This document shows, in pieces, positions 38,887-47,719 of a stretch of 64,000 bases of DNA (positions within the stretch are counted from its first letter, which is position 1; every line of letters begins with the position of its first letter). The DNA comes from Flavimaribacter sediminis (lineage in GTDB: Bacteria > Pseudomonadota > Alphaproteobacteria > Rhizobiales > Rhizobiaceae). The notes below the pieces were generated by a model. The model was not told the origin of the DNA. It searched no databases and saw only the letters and a program-made list of their open reading frames with translations. A program made the translations under genes and the position numbers. Location: positions 248,001 to 312,000 of the forward strand of contig NZ_JAICBX010000001.1 in NCBI RefSeq assembly GCF_019492055.1. The letters are read 5' to 3'.

Positions 38887-38967
38887 CTCGGCTCAGGTTC
38901 GGAATTCAACAACCTGACGCCATCGAGGACGTGATTTGGCATCCAGCGCCGAGCGCCCTTCAGCCGT

Positions 38968-39540
38968 TCAACTGTTCTCTCGGATCGTTCGCCACTGATC
39001 CGACGTCATCGCATGGAGCACATGGCGCTTCAGGTGCGGATGGGTGTCGGGAACGCGCGGATGGTCGAAGTCGCGGTCCGGCGCGCGCGTCATGCCGAGG
39101 CGCCGCATGACGGCCGTGGAGCGCGTGTTTTTTTCCACCGCAAAGGACACGATTTCCGAAAGTCCGCGCTCTTCGAAACCGAGCCGCAACATGCGGTGCG
39201 CCGATTCCGTGGCGTAGCCCGATCCCCAATAGTCCGGCAGCAATCGCCAGCCCACCTCCACTGCGCCTGTTGGCAGCGCCGGCGCGAGATCCGTCCGGGC
39301 AAGGCCCACAAAGCCGACCAACGCCGAGTCGCTTTTCTGCTCGAGCGCGAAGAAACCGTAGCCGGTCGTCGCGATCATCTCCGTCAGCCGCGCCATCATG
39401 TCGGCCGATTCCGTCCGGTTGCGGCGCATCGGAAAGAATTCCATCACGGTTTCGTCCGAGTTGAGCCGCCAGAACGGGTCGAGATCGTCCGGCCGCCAGT
39501 TGCGGATTAACAGCCTGGGCGTTTGCGTAATCATCGTCAT
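38968..39540 (-). CDS. RimJ/RimL-type GNAT acetyltransferase
   Basis: A 190-residue GNAT protein of the acetyltransf_3 class. The N-terminal TPRLLIRNWRPDDLDPFWRLNSDETVMEFFP (in part) and the acetyl-CoA-binding loop region LLPDYWGSGYATESAHRMLRLGF followed by VEKNTRSTAVMRRLGM are typical. The ATG at 39540 overlaps the serB stop by four bases. Such enzymes acetylate N-termini or small molecules; the substrate is not evident. Confidence 0.85.
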   Translation of the reverse strand: MTMITQTPRLLIRNWRPDDLDPFWRLNSDETVMEFFPMRRNRTESADMMARLTEMIATTGYGFFALEQKSDSALVGFVGLARTDLAPALPTGAVEVGWRLLPDYWGSGYATESAHRMLRLGFEERGLSEIVSFAVEKNTRSTAVMRRLGMTRAPDRDFDHPRVPDTHPHLKRHVLHAMTSDQWRTIRENS

Positions 39541-40427
39541 GGCGTGGCGAAGTCTGTCTTGCGATAGCCCTGGATGTAGAGAAGCGCCGTCAGGTCGCCA
39601 TGGTCGATGCGGATATCGCATTGCGCGGCGACGGCGGGCTTTGCGTGCAAGGCCACGCCACTGCCGGCGAGACCGAGCATGCCGAGATCGTTGGCGCCGT
39701 CGCCGACGGCGATGACCTCCTGCGGCGTCTGCTTCAAGCGGTCGGCGAGCGCCAGCAGCGTGTCGACCTTGGCCTGGCGCCCGAGGATCGGTTCGGCGAC
39801 CTCTCCGGTCAGCACGCCGCCGCTCTCCAGCAGTGTATTCGCGCTGTTTTCGTCGAAGCCGAGCATCGCCGCCACCCGTGCGGTAAAGGCGGTGAACCCG
39901 CCGGAGACGAGGGCGGTGTAGCCGCCATGCGCCTTCATGGTCGCGACGAGTTCACGCCCGCCAGGCGCCAGCGTGATGCGGTTTTCGAGCACGCTGTCTA
40001 TGGCCGACTTGTCCAGCCCCTTCAGCAGCGCGACCCTTTCCTTCAGGGCGGCTTCGAACTCCATCTCTCCATTCATTGCCCTTCGGGTGATGTCGGCGAC
40101 CCGGTCCTTGATACCTATTTCGGCCGCCAGTTCGTCGATGCATTCCTGCTCGATCATGGTCGAGTCCATATCGGCGAGCAGGATTGTCTTGCGGCGGTCA
40201 GCGGCCGGCCGAATGACGATATCGACGGGCAGCTCGCCAAGAACCGCCTCCAGCACCGCTCGCGTCGCGGCCGGGTCGGCGTTGTCCGGCAGTTGAAGGT
40301 CGCAGGCGACGCCGTCTGCCAGCCAGTCCGGGTCCGCAGCGCCCGCCGCCTTGCTGGCGGCCATTCCGAGATCCACGCCCAGAACGGGATTTGACGGATT
40401 GGCGACAAGCGTGGCAACGAGAGGCAT
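39537..40427 (-). CDS. serB: phosphoserine phosphatase SerB
   Basis: The last step of serine synthesis. The 296-residue HAD enzyme has an N-terminal ACT-like region (about 1-75). The catalytic DxDST is D86-M-D88-S-T, motif II is VSGGFTAF, and motif III/IV is GDGANDLGML. The start at 40427 is the family-typical MPLVATLVAN; the open frame to 40979 crosses the divergent miaA gene and is not coding. It is divergent from miaA across 27 bases, so their promoters overlap. Confidence 0.95.
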   Translation of the reverse strand: MPLVATLVANPSNPVLGVDLGMAASKAAGAADPDWLADGVACDLQLPDNADPAATRAVLEAVLGELPVDIVIRPAADRRKTILLADMDSTMIEQECIDELAAEIGIKDRVADITRRAMNGEMEFEAALKERVALLKGLDKSAIDSVLENRITLAPGGRELVATMKAHGGYTALVSGGFTAFTARVAAMLGFDENSANTLLESGGVLTGEVAEPILGRQAKVDTLLALADRLKQTPQEVIAVGDGANDLGMLGLAGSGVALHAKPAVAAQCDIRIDHGDLTALLYIQGYRKTDFATP

Positions 40428-40454
40428 GAAGAATTTACCTGAGATGGCGGGACG

Positions 40455-41327
40455 ATGGATGCGGTTCTGATAGCGGGGCCCACCGCCAGCGGCAAGTCCT
40501 CTTTGGCGCTGCAGCTGGCCGCAGAGCTTGACGGTGTGATCGTCAACACGGACTCCATGCAGGTCTACGACACGTTGCGGGTTCTGACCGCGCGCCCGTC
40601 GGACGATGACCTGCGCGCGGCGCCGCACCGTCTCTATGGCCATGTGCCGGCGTCCGAAAGCTATTCCGTGGGCGCGTGGAGCCGTGATGTCGGGCGGCTG
40701 CTTGCAGAGGAGGAAGGCCGGCGCCGCACGGCGATCTTCGTCGGCGGCACGGGGCTCTATTTCAAGGCGCTTACGGGCGGTCTGTCGGAGATGCCGGATA
40801 TTCCCGACGAAATCCGCCAGAGGTGGCGCGAGCGGCTTGCCGCGGAGGGATCGCAGCCGCTGCATCGCGAACTCGCCCTGCGCGATCCGGATATCGCCGC
40901 AAGGCTGAAGCCGGGAGACAGCCAGCGGATCGTTCGCGCGTTGGAAGTGCATGAGGCTTCGGGCAAGTCGATCCGGCATTTTCAGGAAACGAAGGGCAAA
41001 TCTCTGCTTGAAGGCCCTGTTCTCCGCAGGATCGTGCTCGCGCCGGACCGCGCGCCTCTGCGGCAGCGCATCCGCGCCCGCTTCGAGGCGATGATGGACG
41101 CCGGCGCGGTTGAAGAGGCGCAGGCTCTCCTCGCCATGAACCTGCCGCCGGATCTGCCGTCAATGCGCGCCATCGGCGTGCGCGAGATCGCCGCCTGGCT
41201 CGGCGGCGATCTGACGAGGGACGAGGCGGTGGAGCGCGCCGTCATCGCCACGGCGCAATACGCGAAGCGCCAGATGACATGGTTTCGCAACCAGTTCGGC
41301 GACGACTGGGAGTGGAAGCCGGTGTAA
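40455..41327 (+). CDS. miaA: tRNA dimethylallyltransferase MiaA
   Basis: Isopentenylates A37 of tRNAs reading UNN codons. The 290-residue product has the P-loop GPTASGKS (8-15), the DSMQVY motif at about 34-39, GGTGLYFKAL, RIVRALEVHEASG and the C-terminal AQYAKRQMTWFRNQ, all standard. Adjacent to serB as in other rhizobia. This is the last clear core gene before the accessory block. Confidence 0.97.
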   Translation: MDAVLIAGPTASGKSSLALQLAAELDGVIVNTDSMQVYDTLRVLTARPSDDDLRAAPHRLYGHVPASESYSVGAWSRDVGRLLAEEEGRRRTAIFVGGTGLYFKALTGGLSEMPDIPDEIRQRWRERLAAEGSQPLHRELALRDPDIAARLKPGDSQRIVRALEVHEASGKSIRHFQETKGKSLLEGPVLRRIVLAPDRAPLRQRIRARFEAMMDAGAVEEAQALLAMNLPPDLPSMRAIGVREIAAWLGGDLTRDEAVERAVIATAQYAKRQMTWFRNQFGDDWEWKPV

Positions 41328-41341
41328 TCGCGGCTTGTTCG

Positions 41342-41830
41342 TCAGTCGCAGTGCAGGCGCATATCGAATGTTGCGCTGTCGCCGTCGACGGTCAGGACGA
41401 AAACGCCGTCGGCGTGCGCGAACGTTCCCGTTCCGCCGAGCACGATCCCTTCTGTTCCATGCGTCAGGACGGTCGAATGCGAGTCGTCGTGCGGCCTGGC
41501 CGGTTGAAACATGTACTGCAGATGGATCTGGCCTGTTTCGAGAACGATGACCGCATTGCCCAGGTTTTCGTCCCTGCCAAGCGCATGCACAGCCCATCGG
41601 ATGTAGCCGACCTCGCTTCCGCTCGCGTCGTGCATCGTCGTATAGCCGATCCGAATATCTCCATGGCTCGCACCGGGCTCTCCATGATCGATCAGTTCCA
41701 CCAGTCTCTTGTCAGGGTTGGAGACGAGGCTGAAAGGCTCGCATTTTTCGGTAGCCCGGGCGCCCGGCATGGAGAGAGTAAGCGCCGTGGCGCATAGACC
41801 TGCAGCTTTGATCAATTGCTTTAAAAACAT
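41342..41830 (-). CDS. secreted protein of unknown function
   Basis: A 162-residue protein with a Sec signal (about 1-26, cleavage near ARA-TEK). The mature part has two cysteines (C29 and the penultimate C161), a probable disulfide linking the ends, and alternating strands ending GGTGTFAHADGVFVLTVDGDSATFDMRL. This resembles the pattern of allene-oxide-cyclase/dirigent-like barrels but is too weak to name. Start at 41830 after CAGGAGACACATC. Confidence 0.65.
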   Translation of the reverse strand: MFLKQLIKAAGLCATALTLSMPGARATEKCEPFSLVSNPDKRLVELIDHGEPGASHGDIRIGYTTMHDASGSEVGYIRWAVHALGRDENLGNAVIVLETGQIHLQYMFQPARPHDDSHSTVLTHGTEGIVLGGTGTFAHADGVFVLTVDGDSATFDMRLHCD

Positions 41831-41997
41831 GATGTGTCTCCTGAAAAAAATCTATCTATTGTTGTATTCGGTTTCACGGGTCAAGGCCTGTCATCGCTCC
41901 AGGCGACAGCAGGTCTGATTGGCGGACAACATTGCCTTTCGGGCGCTGGTGTGAACAGTGGGACGTCGTTTACACAGCTTGCCAACCGGAGACGCCG

Positions 41998-42303
41998 ATG
42001 TCCCTCATACGCGAAGAGCAAAACCTGTTTGTCGTGGATCTGCATTACATTGTCCCGCTCGAGGATATTGAGCCATTCATCGATCCGCACCTCGCGTTTC
42101 TGGACGAGCACTACGCTTCCGGTTGCTTCATCGTTTCGGGCGCGAAAGTTCCGAGGACCGGCGGCGTGATTATCGCAACGGCGGAAAGCCTGACGGCGCT
42201 GGAGCGCCTGCTGGAGGCTGACCCGTTCAGGAAGGAAAAGCTGGCGGAGTACACGATCACTGAATTCCGACCGGGAAGGGCGGCGCCGCAACTCAAGGAG
42301 TAA
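41998..42303 (+). CDS. YciI-like protein
   Basis: A 101-residue ferredoxin-fold protein of the YciI/YCII-related class: FVVDLHYIVPLEDIEPFIDPHLAFLDEHY, then GCFIVSGAKVPRTGGVII, then LERLLEADPFRKEKLAEYTITEF (each in part). The conserved H-x-x-F/Y-L pattern and the DPF motif are present. Such proteins may be dehydratase- or hydrolase-like, but activities are mostly unknown. The ATG at 41998 is the family start. Confidence 0.82.
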   Translation: MSLIREEQNLFVVDLHYIVPLEDIEPFIDPHLAFLDEHYASGCFIVSGAKVPRTGGVIIATAESLTALERLLEADPFRKEKLAEYTITEFRPGRAAPQLKE

Positions 42304-42318
42304 GGGGCCAACGCAGCT

Positions 42319-42615
42319 TTAACTCTCCTCAAGCGCTTTCCAGCCTTTCGCCATATCCTCCCAGGTCAGCACCGGGGAATCGTATATCAGTGCGCCCATG
42401 GCGTTGAAGAGCGGTTCATGCAGTTCGAGGAGATGGTAGTTTTCCTCGATTTCATAGAAGAAGTAAGCGCACCTCAAGCCGTCTTCCATCGTAAAATAGG
42501 CGGCTTCGGGTTTGAACTTCTCATTCAGGTTTTCGAATGCCCTGGTCATGGAACCGTCCTTTATGGCCTTGTTTCCAGCCTCAGGCGGGATTTTTATCTT
42601 CAGCATCATGCGCAT
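42319..42615 (-). CDS. DUF3303-like small protein
   Basis: A 98-residue protein with a ferredoxin-like pattern (MLKIKIPPEAGNKAIKDG, EAAYFTMEDGLRCAYFFYEI, FNAMGALIYDSPVLTWEDM) close to DUF3303. It starts at 42615, or at the in-frame ATG at 42609 or 42606; AGGAGG lies 11 bases before the first. Convergent with the YciI-like gene. No function known. Confidence 0.68.
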   Translation of the reverse strand: MRMMLKIKIPPEAGNKAIKDGSMTRAFENLNEKFKPEAAYFTMEDGLRCAYFFYEIEENYHLLELHEPLFNAMGALIYDSPVLTWEDMAKGWKALEES

Positions 42616-42802
42616 GGCGGGTCATCCTCCTGTTGAAAAAGCGCACGACCATGGCGTGAACTGCACCTATCAGTCGCGCATGAGGCGACTTTAGTGGACT
42701 CGCCCGAGTGATCAATCGAATTCAGGTGAATTCTGCAGCTGTCTTGCGACCATGAAACAGAGCGCAATCGCGATCGTTTGTCGGCGTCTGCTTCATTCAT
42801 GG

Positions 42803-42859
42803 GGGGAGAACCCCCGTGGCGTCTTGCGTATGTCCGCCAGGGGGCTCCCCTGCGTTTTT
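42803..42859 (+). terminator. orphan strong hairpin with U-tract
   Basis: On the plus strand a long stem, GGGGAGAACCCCCGTGGCG (42803-42821) against CGCCAGGGGGCTCCCC (42835-42850), with three unpaired bases on the left arm, is followed by TGCG and TTTTT (42855-42859). It has the form of an intrinsic terminator for rightward transcription, but no plus-strand gene lies upstream of it. It also falls just after the MATE stop on the minus strand. Confidence 0.55.
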
Positions 42860-44226
42860 CAGCGCAACCGCTTCGACGTCTGGTCAAAGAATATTCCAAC
42901 CGTCAGCAGCGCTGTGACGACTGTACCGGTCGTCAGACCGATCCAGACGCCGATTGCGCCCATGTCGGCGACGGCAGCAAGAAACAGCGCCACAGGCGCG
43001 GCGACCATCCAGTTGCCGATCAGGGAAATCGTCATCACTGGCCGGGTGACTTTCAGACCGCGCAGCAGCCCGGCCGCCGCCGCGCCGAGAGGACCGAAGA
43101 AATCCGACACGGCAAGCAATCCGAGAAGCGCCAGCGCAATGAGCGCTGTGTCGGGATCGGCGCCGCCGAACACGAAGGACGAAAGCGGCGTTGCGATGCT
43201 CAACACAATCATCAACAGCAAGGCGCCGCTTGCGAGCCCAAGCGCGAGCGCGCTTGCCGCGACCCGCTCCCGATGATCCCCGTCTGCGCACTGGCGCGCC
43301 ATCCTGACGGTCGCCGCCTGTTGAAGCCCAAAATAGAGGGCGTACGTCACGCCGGCGAGGCGGATGGCGACGGCGTGGGCCGCCGCGTCGGAAACCGAAA
43401 GCGTAGCCACATAGAGCGTTGCGCCCAGGTAAAGACCAACCTCGGCCAGAGTGGCGACGCCGATCGGAATCCCGATACGCAGCACTTCCGCGATCTCGCT
43501 GACTGCCGGCTTCTGCAGTGTGCTGTCGCCCAACCGACGGCTCTCGAACGCCAGCGCCAGCAGAATCAGGCACCCGACCAGGCAGGATGAAACGCCTGCG
43601 CCGGTTACGCCAATTCCCTCGAAGCCGAACGCCCCGTGCATGAAGAGCTGGTTGAAGAGCGCATTCAGCGGCAGGGCTGCAAGCGTTATGCGAAGCATTA
43701 CTCCCGGGCGCTCGATTGCCGTCAGTCTCGTCCGCAACACGGCCACGGAAAGCATGACCGGAAATGTCAGCGCCATGGCGCGCATGTAGCCGGCGCCGCG
43801 ATCCATCAGGCTTGTGTCGATGCCAAACAGCGGCAGATAGGCCGGTCCATACCAGATCACTGCGGCCAACGGCGCAGCGAGCAGGGCGGCGACAATCCAT
43901 CCGGCGCATCGCAGCCGGGCCATTTGCGCGGTATTCTTTGCCGCATGCGCGCTGGCGTAGAGGGGAGCGAGCCCGCCAATGCAGCCGACGGCGAGGTAAA
44001 ACACAATGGAGTAGGCGTCGCTGGCCACCGCGACGGCGGCAAGGGCTTCGGGGCCAAAAGCAGCGGTCATGAAGGTGTCGGTGACGCTCATCGCCATATT
44101 GACGAGCGCCAGACCAGCCACTGGAGCGGCGACGCGAACCAGGCCGACTGCGTCGGCCCGGTTCACGCCTGCAGGCGCGCGCCTGAAGAGGCCTGGCGCG
44201 CGCTGCGGCATATCGAGGGAGGTCAT
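42859..44226 (-). CDS. MATE family efflux transporter
   Basis: A 455-residue, 12-helix multidrug/toxin exporter of the MatE fold; two homologous six-helix halves are visible, with ALVNMAMSVTDTFMTAAFGPEALAAVAVA (in part) in the first. Proteins of this class use H+ or Na+ gradients. The start ATG at 44226 is preceded by AAAGGCAAGACA, the same leader found in front of the monooxygenase gene 50 bases upstream, suggesting shared translation control. Substrate unknown. Confidence 0.88.
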   Translation of the reverse strand: MTSLDMPQRAPGLFRRAPAGVNRADAVGLVRVAAPVAGLALVNMAMSVTDTFMTAAFGPEALAAVAVASDAYSIVFYLAVGCIGGLAPLYASAHAAKNTAQMARLRCAGWIVAALLAAPLAAVIWYGPAYLPLFGIDTSLMDRGAGYMRAMALTFPVMLSVAVLRTRLTAIERPGVMLRITLAALPLNALFNQLFMHGAFGFEGIGVTGAGVSSCLVGCLILLALAFESRRLGDSTLQKPAVSEIAEVLRIGIPIGVATLAEVGLYLGATLYVATLSVSDAAAHAVAIRLAGVTYALYFGLQQAATVRMARQCADGDHRERVAASALALGLASGALLLMIVLSIATPLSSFVFGGADPDTALIALALLGLLAVSDFFGPLGAAAAGLLRGLKVTRPVMTISLIGNWMVAAPVALFLAAVADMGAIGVWIGLTTGTVVTALLTVGIFFDQTSKRLR

Positions 44227-44276
44227 TGTCTTGCCTTTCTTGTTGTATCCCGCGCCCAAAGGCCGGGTTCTTTCGT

Positions 44277-45491
44277 TCAGTTGTGGAGCGCGCGTGGTTG
44301 CGCCGCGCGTCCGACGGGTCTGTGGATTTTCGGACCGAATTGCGTTGGCCGATGCGAGAGGTCTTCGACCACCGCTTGCGAAATCCGGTCTGCGGCGATG
44401 CGCGCGGCGTCGAAATAGCCGGTGAATATCGCCTTGTAGCCAGCAAACCGGAGACCCGGATGGTCGCTGTCGGGCTCCCCAGCCGGGCGCCTGGGTCGTC
44501 CCTGTGAATCGAGGACGCCGAGATCCCCGAGAAGCGGCTGCAATCCGGTGTCGTAGCCCGTGGCGGCGATGACGATGTCCGGTTCGAACGATCCTCCGTC
44601 GGCGAAGCGCGCGGTTTGACCGTCAAAGCGCTGAAGCTCTGGCGCTGCGCGGATGCGACCGGCCTTCAGCGCCGCGACGAACCCGTCGTCGATCGCGAAC
44701 GCCACGCCGTCGCGGATCAGGCGCGTGCCGCCGCCGTCCGGGTGGCTCGGAACGCCGTAACGCCTCAGGTCGCCGAGAAAAAGCCGTTCGGTGAGCCGGA
44801 AGGCGGGGTCGAGCAGCCAGGCCGGCATGGCGGCGAAAACGCGGGCGAGGCGATGCAGCGGAAAGCCGAAGACGCGCGCCGGCACGACGGCGGGGCCATG
44901 GCGCACAGAGACGCATATCTCCGCCGGCCGGTTCCGCGCCAGATGGTTCAGAACGTCGGCGCCGGAATTGCCCGCGCCGACGACGAGCACCCGCTTGCCG
45001 TCGAAGCGCGACACGTCACCCAGATCGGCCGCATGGATGATCTCACCCGGAAACGCCTGACGTCCAGGCCAGTCGGGAATGACCGGCAGGCGGTCCCGCC
45101 CTGTAGCGAAGACGACATGCGCCGCTCCGAAATCGCCGGCGGTGGTCTTTACGCTCCAGCCAACAGGCTCGCGGTCGAGCGACAGGACTTCGGCGCCGAA
45201 CCGGATCGGCGCGCCAATGCGCTTCGCATAGGTTTCAAGATATTCCACCAGGCTGTCGCGTCGCAGAAAGACGCCGTCCTTGCGGGGCGCCTTGAGGCCG
45301 GGCAACCCGGCGAAATGCCGGTGGATGTTCAGCCGCAAGGCGGGATGGCGCGCGCGCCAGGGCTCGGCCACACGGTCGCGCGCCTCGAGTATGGTCACCG
45401 GGATGTTGCGCCGGGACAGAGCCTCGGCGACGGCGAGGCCGGAAAGCCCTGCGCCGATAACGAGTACGTTGGAGGGAATGGTCGTTTCCAT
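44277..45491 (-). CDS. FAD/NADPH-dependent monooxygenase (flavin-containing type)
   Basis: A 404-residue flavoprotein with two Rossmann folds: FAD site VLVIGAGLSGLAVAEAL (about 7-23) and NADPH site VLVVGAGNSGADVLNHL. A FATGRDRLPVIPDWPG segment and IVIAATGYDTGLQPL resemble the FMO/YUCCA class, which N- or S-oxygenates small nucleophiles. Start at 45491 with AAAGGCAAGACA upstream. Divergent from a GlxA regulator across 180 bases; co-oriented with the MATE gene, so oxidation followed by export is a plausible unit. Confidence 0.85.
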   Translation of the reverse strand: METTIPSNVLVIGAGLSGLAVAEALSRRNIPVTILEARDRVAEPWRARHPALRLNIHRHFAGLPGLKAPRKDGVFLRRDSLVEYLETYAKRIGAPIRFGAEVLSLDREPVGWSVKTTAGDFGAAHVVFATGRDRLPVIPDWPGRQAFPGEIIHAADLGDVSRFDGKRVLVVGAGNSGADVLNHLARNRPAEICVSVRHGPAVVPARVFGFPLHRLARVFAAMPAWLLDPAFRLTERLFLGDLRRYGVPSHPDGGGTRLIRDGVAFAIDDGFVAALKAGRIRAAPELQRFDGQTARFADGGSFEPDIVIAATGYDTGLQPLLGDLGVLDSQGRPRRPAGEPDSDHPGLRFAGYKAIFTGYFDAARIAADRISQAVVEDLSHRPTQFGPKIHRPVGRAAQPRALHN

Positions 45492-45671
45492 TGTCTTGCC
45501 TTTCGAGATCGAGCGTGACTGGCGAAGACAGGGTCTGCCTCGCCCGCGGAAATGCTTCGGCGGGGCGGCCACAAGCAGCCTTGATCTGCGCCTTCGCGGC
45601 GAGAGATGGACGAAAACCGAAAAGAACGTTAGTATCAAAATAGACGGAAACGGTGATTATCGGACACAAAG

Positions 45672-46706
45672 ATGCAAAAAAAGTCGCATAAATCTATAAG
45701 AACAGTGGTTATAGGAAGCCCCGCCGCCGGCACCGCGACGGTGTTCTCACTGCTGGATGTCCTGTCGTCCGTGGGGCGTGACTGGGAATATCTGCATGGA
45801 GTAGAGCCCGGCGAGGCCGTTGTCTTCGAGCCCAGTCTGAGGACAGCGAACGGCGCGCCTTACTGGGATATCAATGGACGCAAGATCACGCCGGACGCGG
45901 CGTTCCACGAGGACCCGGCGCCGGATCTGGTGATCGTTCCGGATATTCATGTGGATTTTTCGGGGCCGCTGCCGCCAGACCTGCTCGAGGCGGCGGACTG
46001 GATCGCAGAGACGCACGCGGGCGGCGCGCTGACCACTTCCGTCTGCTCCGGCGCGCTCGTGCTTGGGGCTTCCGGTGTGCTGGACGGGAACGACGCGACC
46101 ACCCACTGGGGCGTCGCGGACACGCTCGCCAACAGACACAGGTCCGTCCGCGTGCGCCGGGAGCGCGTTCTCGTACCGGCGGGCGAGGGCCACCGGGTGG
46201 TGACCGCCGGCGGGGCCTCGGCCTGGTCCGATCTGCTGTTGTACCTCATCGCGCGTCTCGCTGGGCTCGAAGCCGCCCGGCGCATCGCCAAGGTCTGGCT
46301 GTTGACCACCCATGACGAGGGTCAGTTGACCTACGCATCGCTTACGGCGGGGCGTCAGCACGACGACAAGCTGGTGGCAGATGCGCAGGCCTTTGCGGCC
46401 AACTGCTACATGGACGCGACCCCCGTGGCCGGGATGGTGGCGCGCAGCGGTCTGTCCGAGCGCGGTTTTTTGCGACGCTTCCGTCGCGCCACCGGGCAGT
46501 CGCCGGCCGAATACGTCCAGACAGTTCGTGTCGAGGAAGCAAAACAGCTTCTGGAAACCACCGATGCTCCGATTGACGACATCGCCGAAGAGGTCGGATA
46601 TTCCGAACCGTCCAGCTTTCGCGCGGCGTTCCGGCGCAATGTCGGAATTTCGGCCTCGGTCTACCGTCGCAAGTGGCGATCGCTGTCGCCCGCCGCGGTT
46701 CACTGA
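45672..46706 (+). CDS. GlxA-type AraC family regulator with DJ-1/PfpI domain
   Basis: A 344-residue regulator. Residues about 10-200 form a DJ-1/PfpI amidotransferase-like sensor with a nucleophile-elbow cysteine C125 (TTSVCSGALVLGASG). Residues about 230-335 are the AraC double helix-turn-helix, with VARSGLSERGFLRRFRRATGQSPAEYVQTVRV and IDDIAEEVGYSEPSSFRAAFRR (in part). It is divergent from the monooxygenase-MATE pair, the usual layout for a local activator. The ligand is unknown. Confidence 0.9.
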   Translation: MQKKSHKSIRTVVIGSPAAGTATVFSLLDVLSSVGRDWEYLHGVEPGEAVVFEPSLRTANGAPYWDINGRKITPDAAFHEDPAPDLVIVPDIHVDFSGPLPPDLLEAADWIAETHAGGALTTSVCSGALVLGASGVLDGNDATTHWGVADTLANRHRSVRVRRERVLVPAGEGHRVVTAGGASAWSDLLLYLIARLAGLEAARRIAKVWLLTTHDEGQLTYASLTAGRQHDDKLVADAQAFAANCYMDATPVAGMVARSGLSERGFLRRFRRATGQSPAEYVQTVRVEEAKQLLETTDAPIDDIAEEVGYSEPSSFRAAFRRNVGISASVYRRKWRSLSPAAVH

Positions 46707-46827
46707 GGGTCGCAAAACGATTGATAGTCCGATGCGCACCGGGATGCGCCGTTGAACGACTGTTCCTTCCGGCCGCGACATGGCATCCGGGCCACGTTCA
46801 ATTCTATCATCAATCCGGGGATTCCGT

Positions 46828-47263
46828 ATGACAATACGCTACAATCCACCCACCGGCTGGCCGCAACGGGGCCGGGCTTTCAATCATGGCGTCGTCGAGC
46901 CCGAGGGGCGGCGATTGCATATGACCGGGCAAGTCGCCTGGGACAGCAACGGCGCTCTGATTGGCGCAAATGACGCGGAGGTCCAGATCCGCGAATGCTT
47001 CAGGAACGTGGACCACATCCTGTCGGCTGTCGGCTGTCGGCGGTCGGCTGGACGACATCTTGTCGCTGACGATCTACTTTCTGGATCCCGCTGACCTGCC
47101 GGCCATCCAGAAGGTGCGCGCCGAAATATTCACGCCCGAGACGGCGCCGGCGAGCATTCTGATCCAGACTCCCGGCCTCGTCGCGCCGGATTTGCTGGTC
47201 GAACTGGCGCCCATCGCGGTTATCCCGTTCGATCGTTTCCGGGAGCCTGACGTGGGCGTATGA
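46828..47263 (+). pseudogene. RidA family protein, frameshifted
   Basis: The 5' part (frame of 46828) encodes MTIRYNPPTGWPQRGRAFNH ... CFRNVDHILSAVG and the 3' part, in another frame to 47263, encodes GRLDDILSLTIYFLDPADLP ... VAPDLLVELAPIAV. Together these make one normal RidA/YjgF protein, a deaminase for reactive enamine or imine intermediates. The break is at three tandem copies of CTGTCGG (47020-47040). Removing one 7-base copy restores the exact junction SAVGGRLDD. Either a recent inactivation or a slippage-switchable gene; a sequencing error is also possible. Confidence 0.85.
47020..47040 (+). repeat. three tandem heptamers CTGTCGG inside ridA-like gene
   Basis: Copies at 47020-47026, 47027-47033 and 47034-47040, followed by a near copy CGGTCGG (47041-47047). 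A two-copy version would keep the gene in frame. Confidence 0.9.
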
Positions 47264-47299
47264 GGCGACGTTGGCGACCGCGCCCTGGCGATCACATGG

Positions 47300-47719
47300 T
47301 CAGAATTCCAGCGAGGTCGCCGGCCCCAGTTGCCGTTTGACCGCGTCGACGTCTCCAAGAACCCACAATTCGGCGATTTTCTGCTGACGGATCGTGAAGA
47401 AGGCCGCGCCGGACCATTCGATCATTTTGCCGGTCGCTGGCGCGCCAAAAAGCTCCGCCTGGTGGACGCCCTTGAAGAGCATTCGCGCCGCCGCCCGTTC
47501 CGGCGCCTCCACCAGGTCCTCGATGATGCAGGTGAAACCGCCGAGCGCCGTGTGAATGGCGTCGAGATAGGTCACAAAGCCGTCCACGCCCCGCTTTTCC
47601 GGCCCAAGCGACCCGCGAAAACGGAAATCAGGCGCGATGATCCGGCGCGCCGCGTCGACATCGCGCCGGTTCCACACATCCTCGTAAAAGCTTTCCACCA
47701 GGTCTCTTGGCGTTGTCAT
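47300..47719 (-). CDS. SnoaL-like/ester cyclase family protein
   Basis: A 139-residue NTF2-fold protein. LVESFYEDVWNRRDVDAARRIIAPDFRFRG (in part) and FTCIIEDLVEAPERAAARMLFKGVHQ are the SnoaL/ester-cyclase pattern. These catalyse small-molecule cyclisations, or are of unknown use in many bacteria. ATG at 47717-47719. Convergent with the broken RidA gene and divergent from the SPOR-tailed protein. Confidence 0.8.
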   Translation of the reverse strand: MTTPRDLVESFYEDVWNRRDVDAARRIIAPDFRFRGSLGPEKRGVDGFVTYLDAIHTALGGFTCIIEDLVEAPERAAARMLFKGVHQAELFGAPATGKMIEWSGAAFFTIRQQKIAELWVLGDVDAVKRQLGPATSLEF

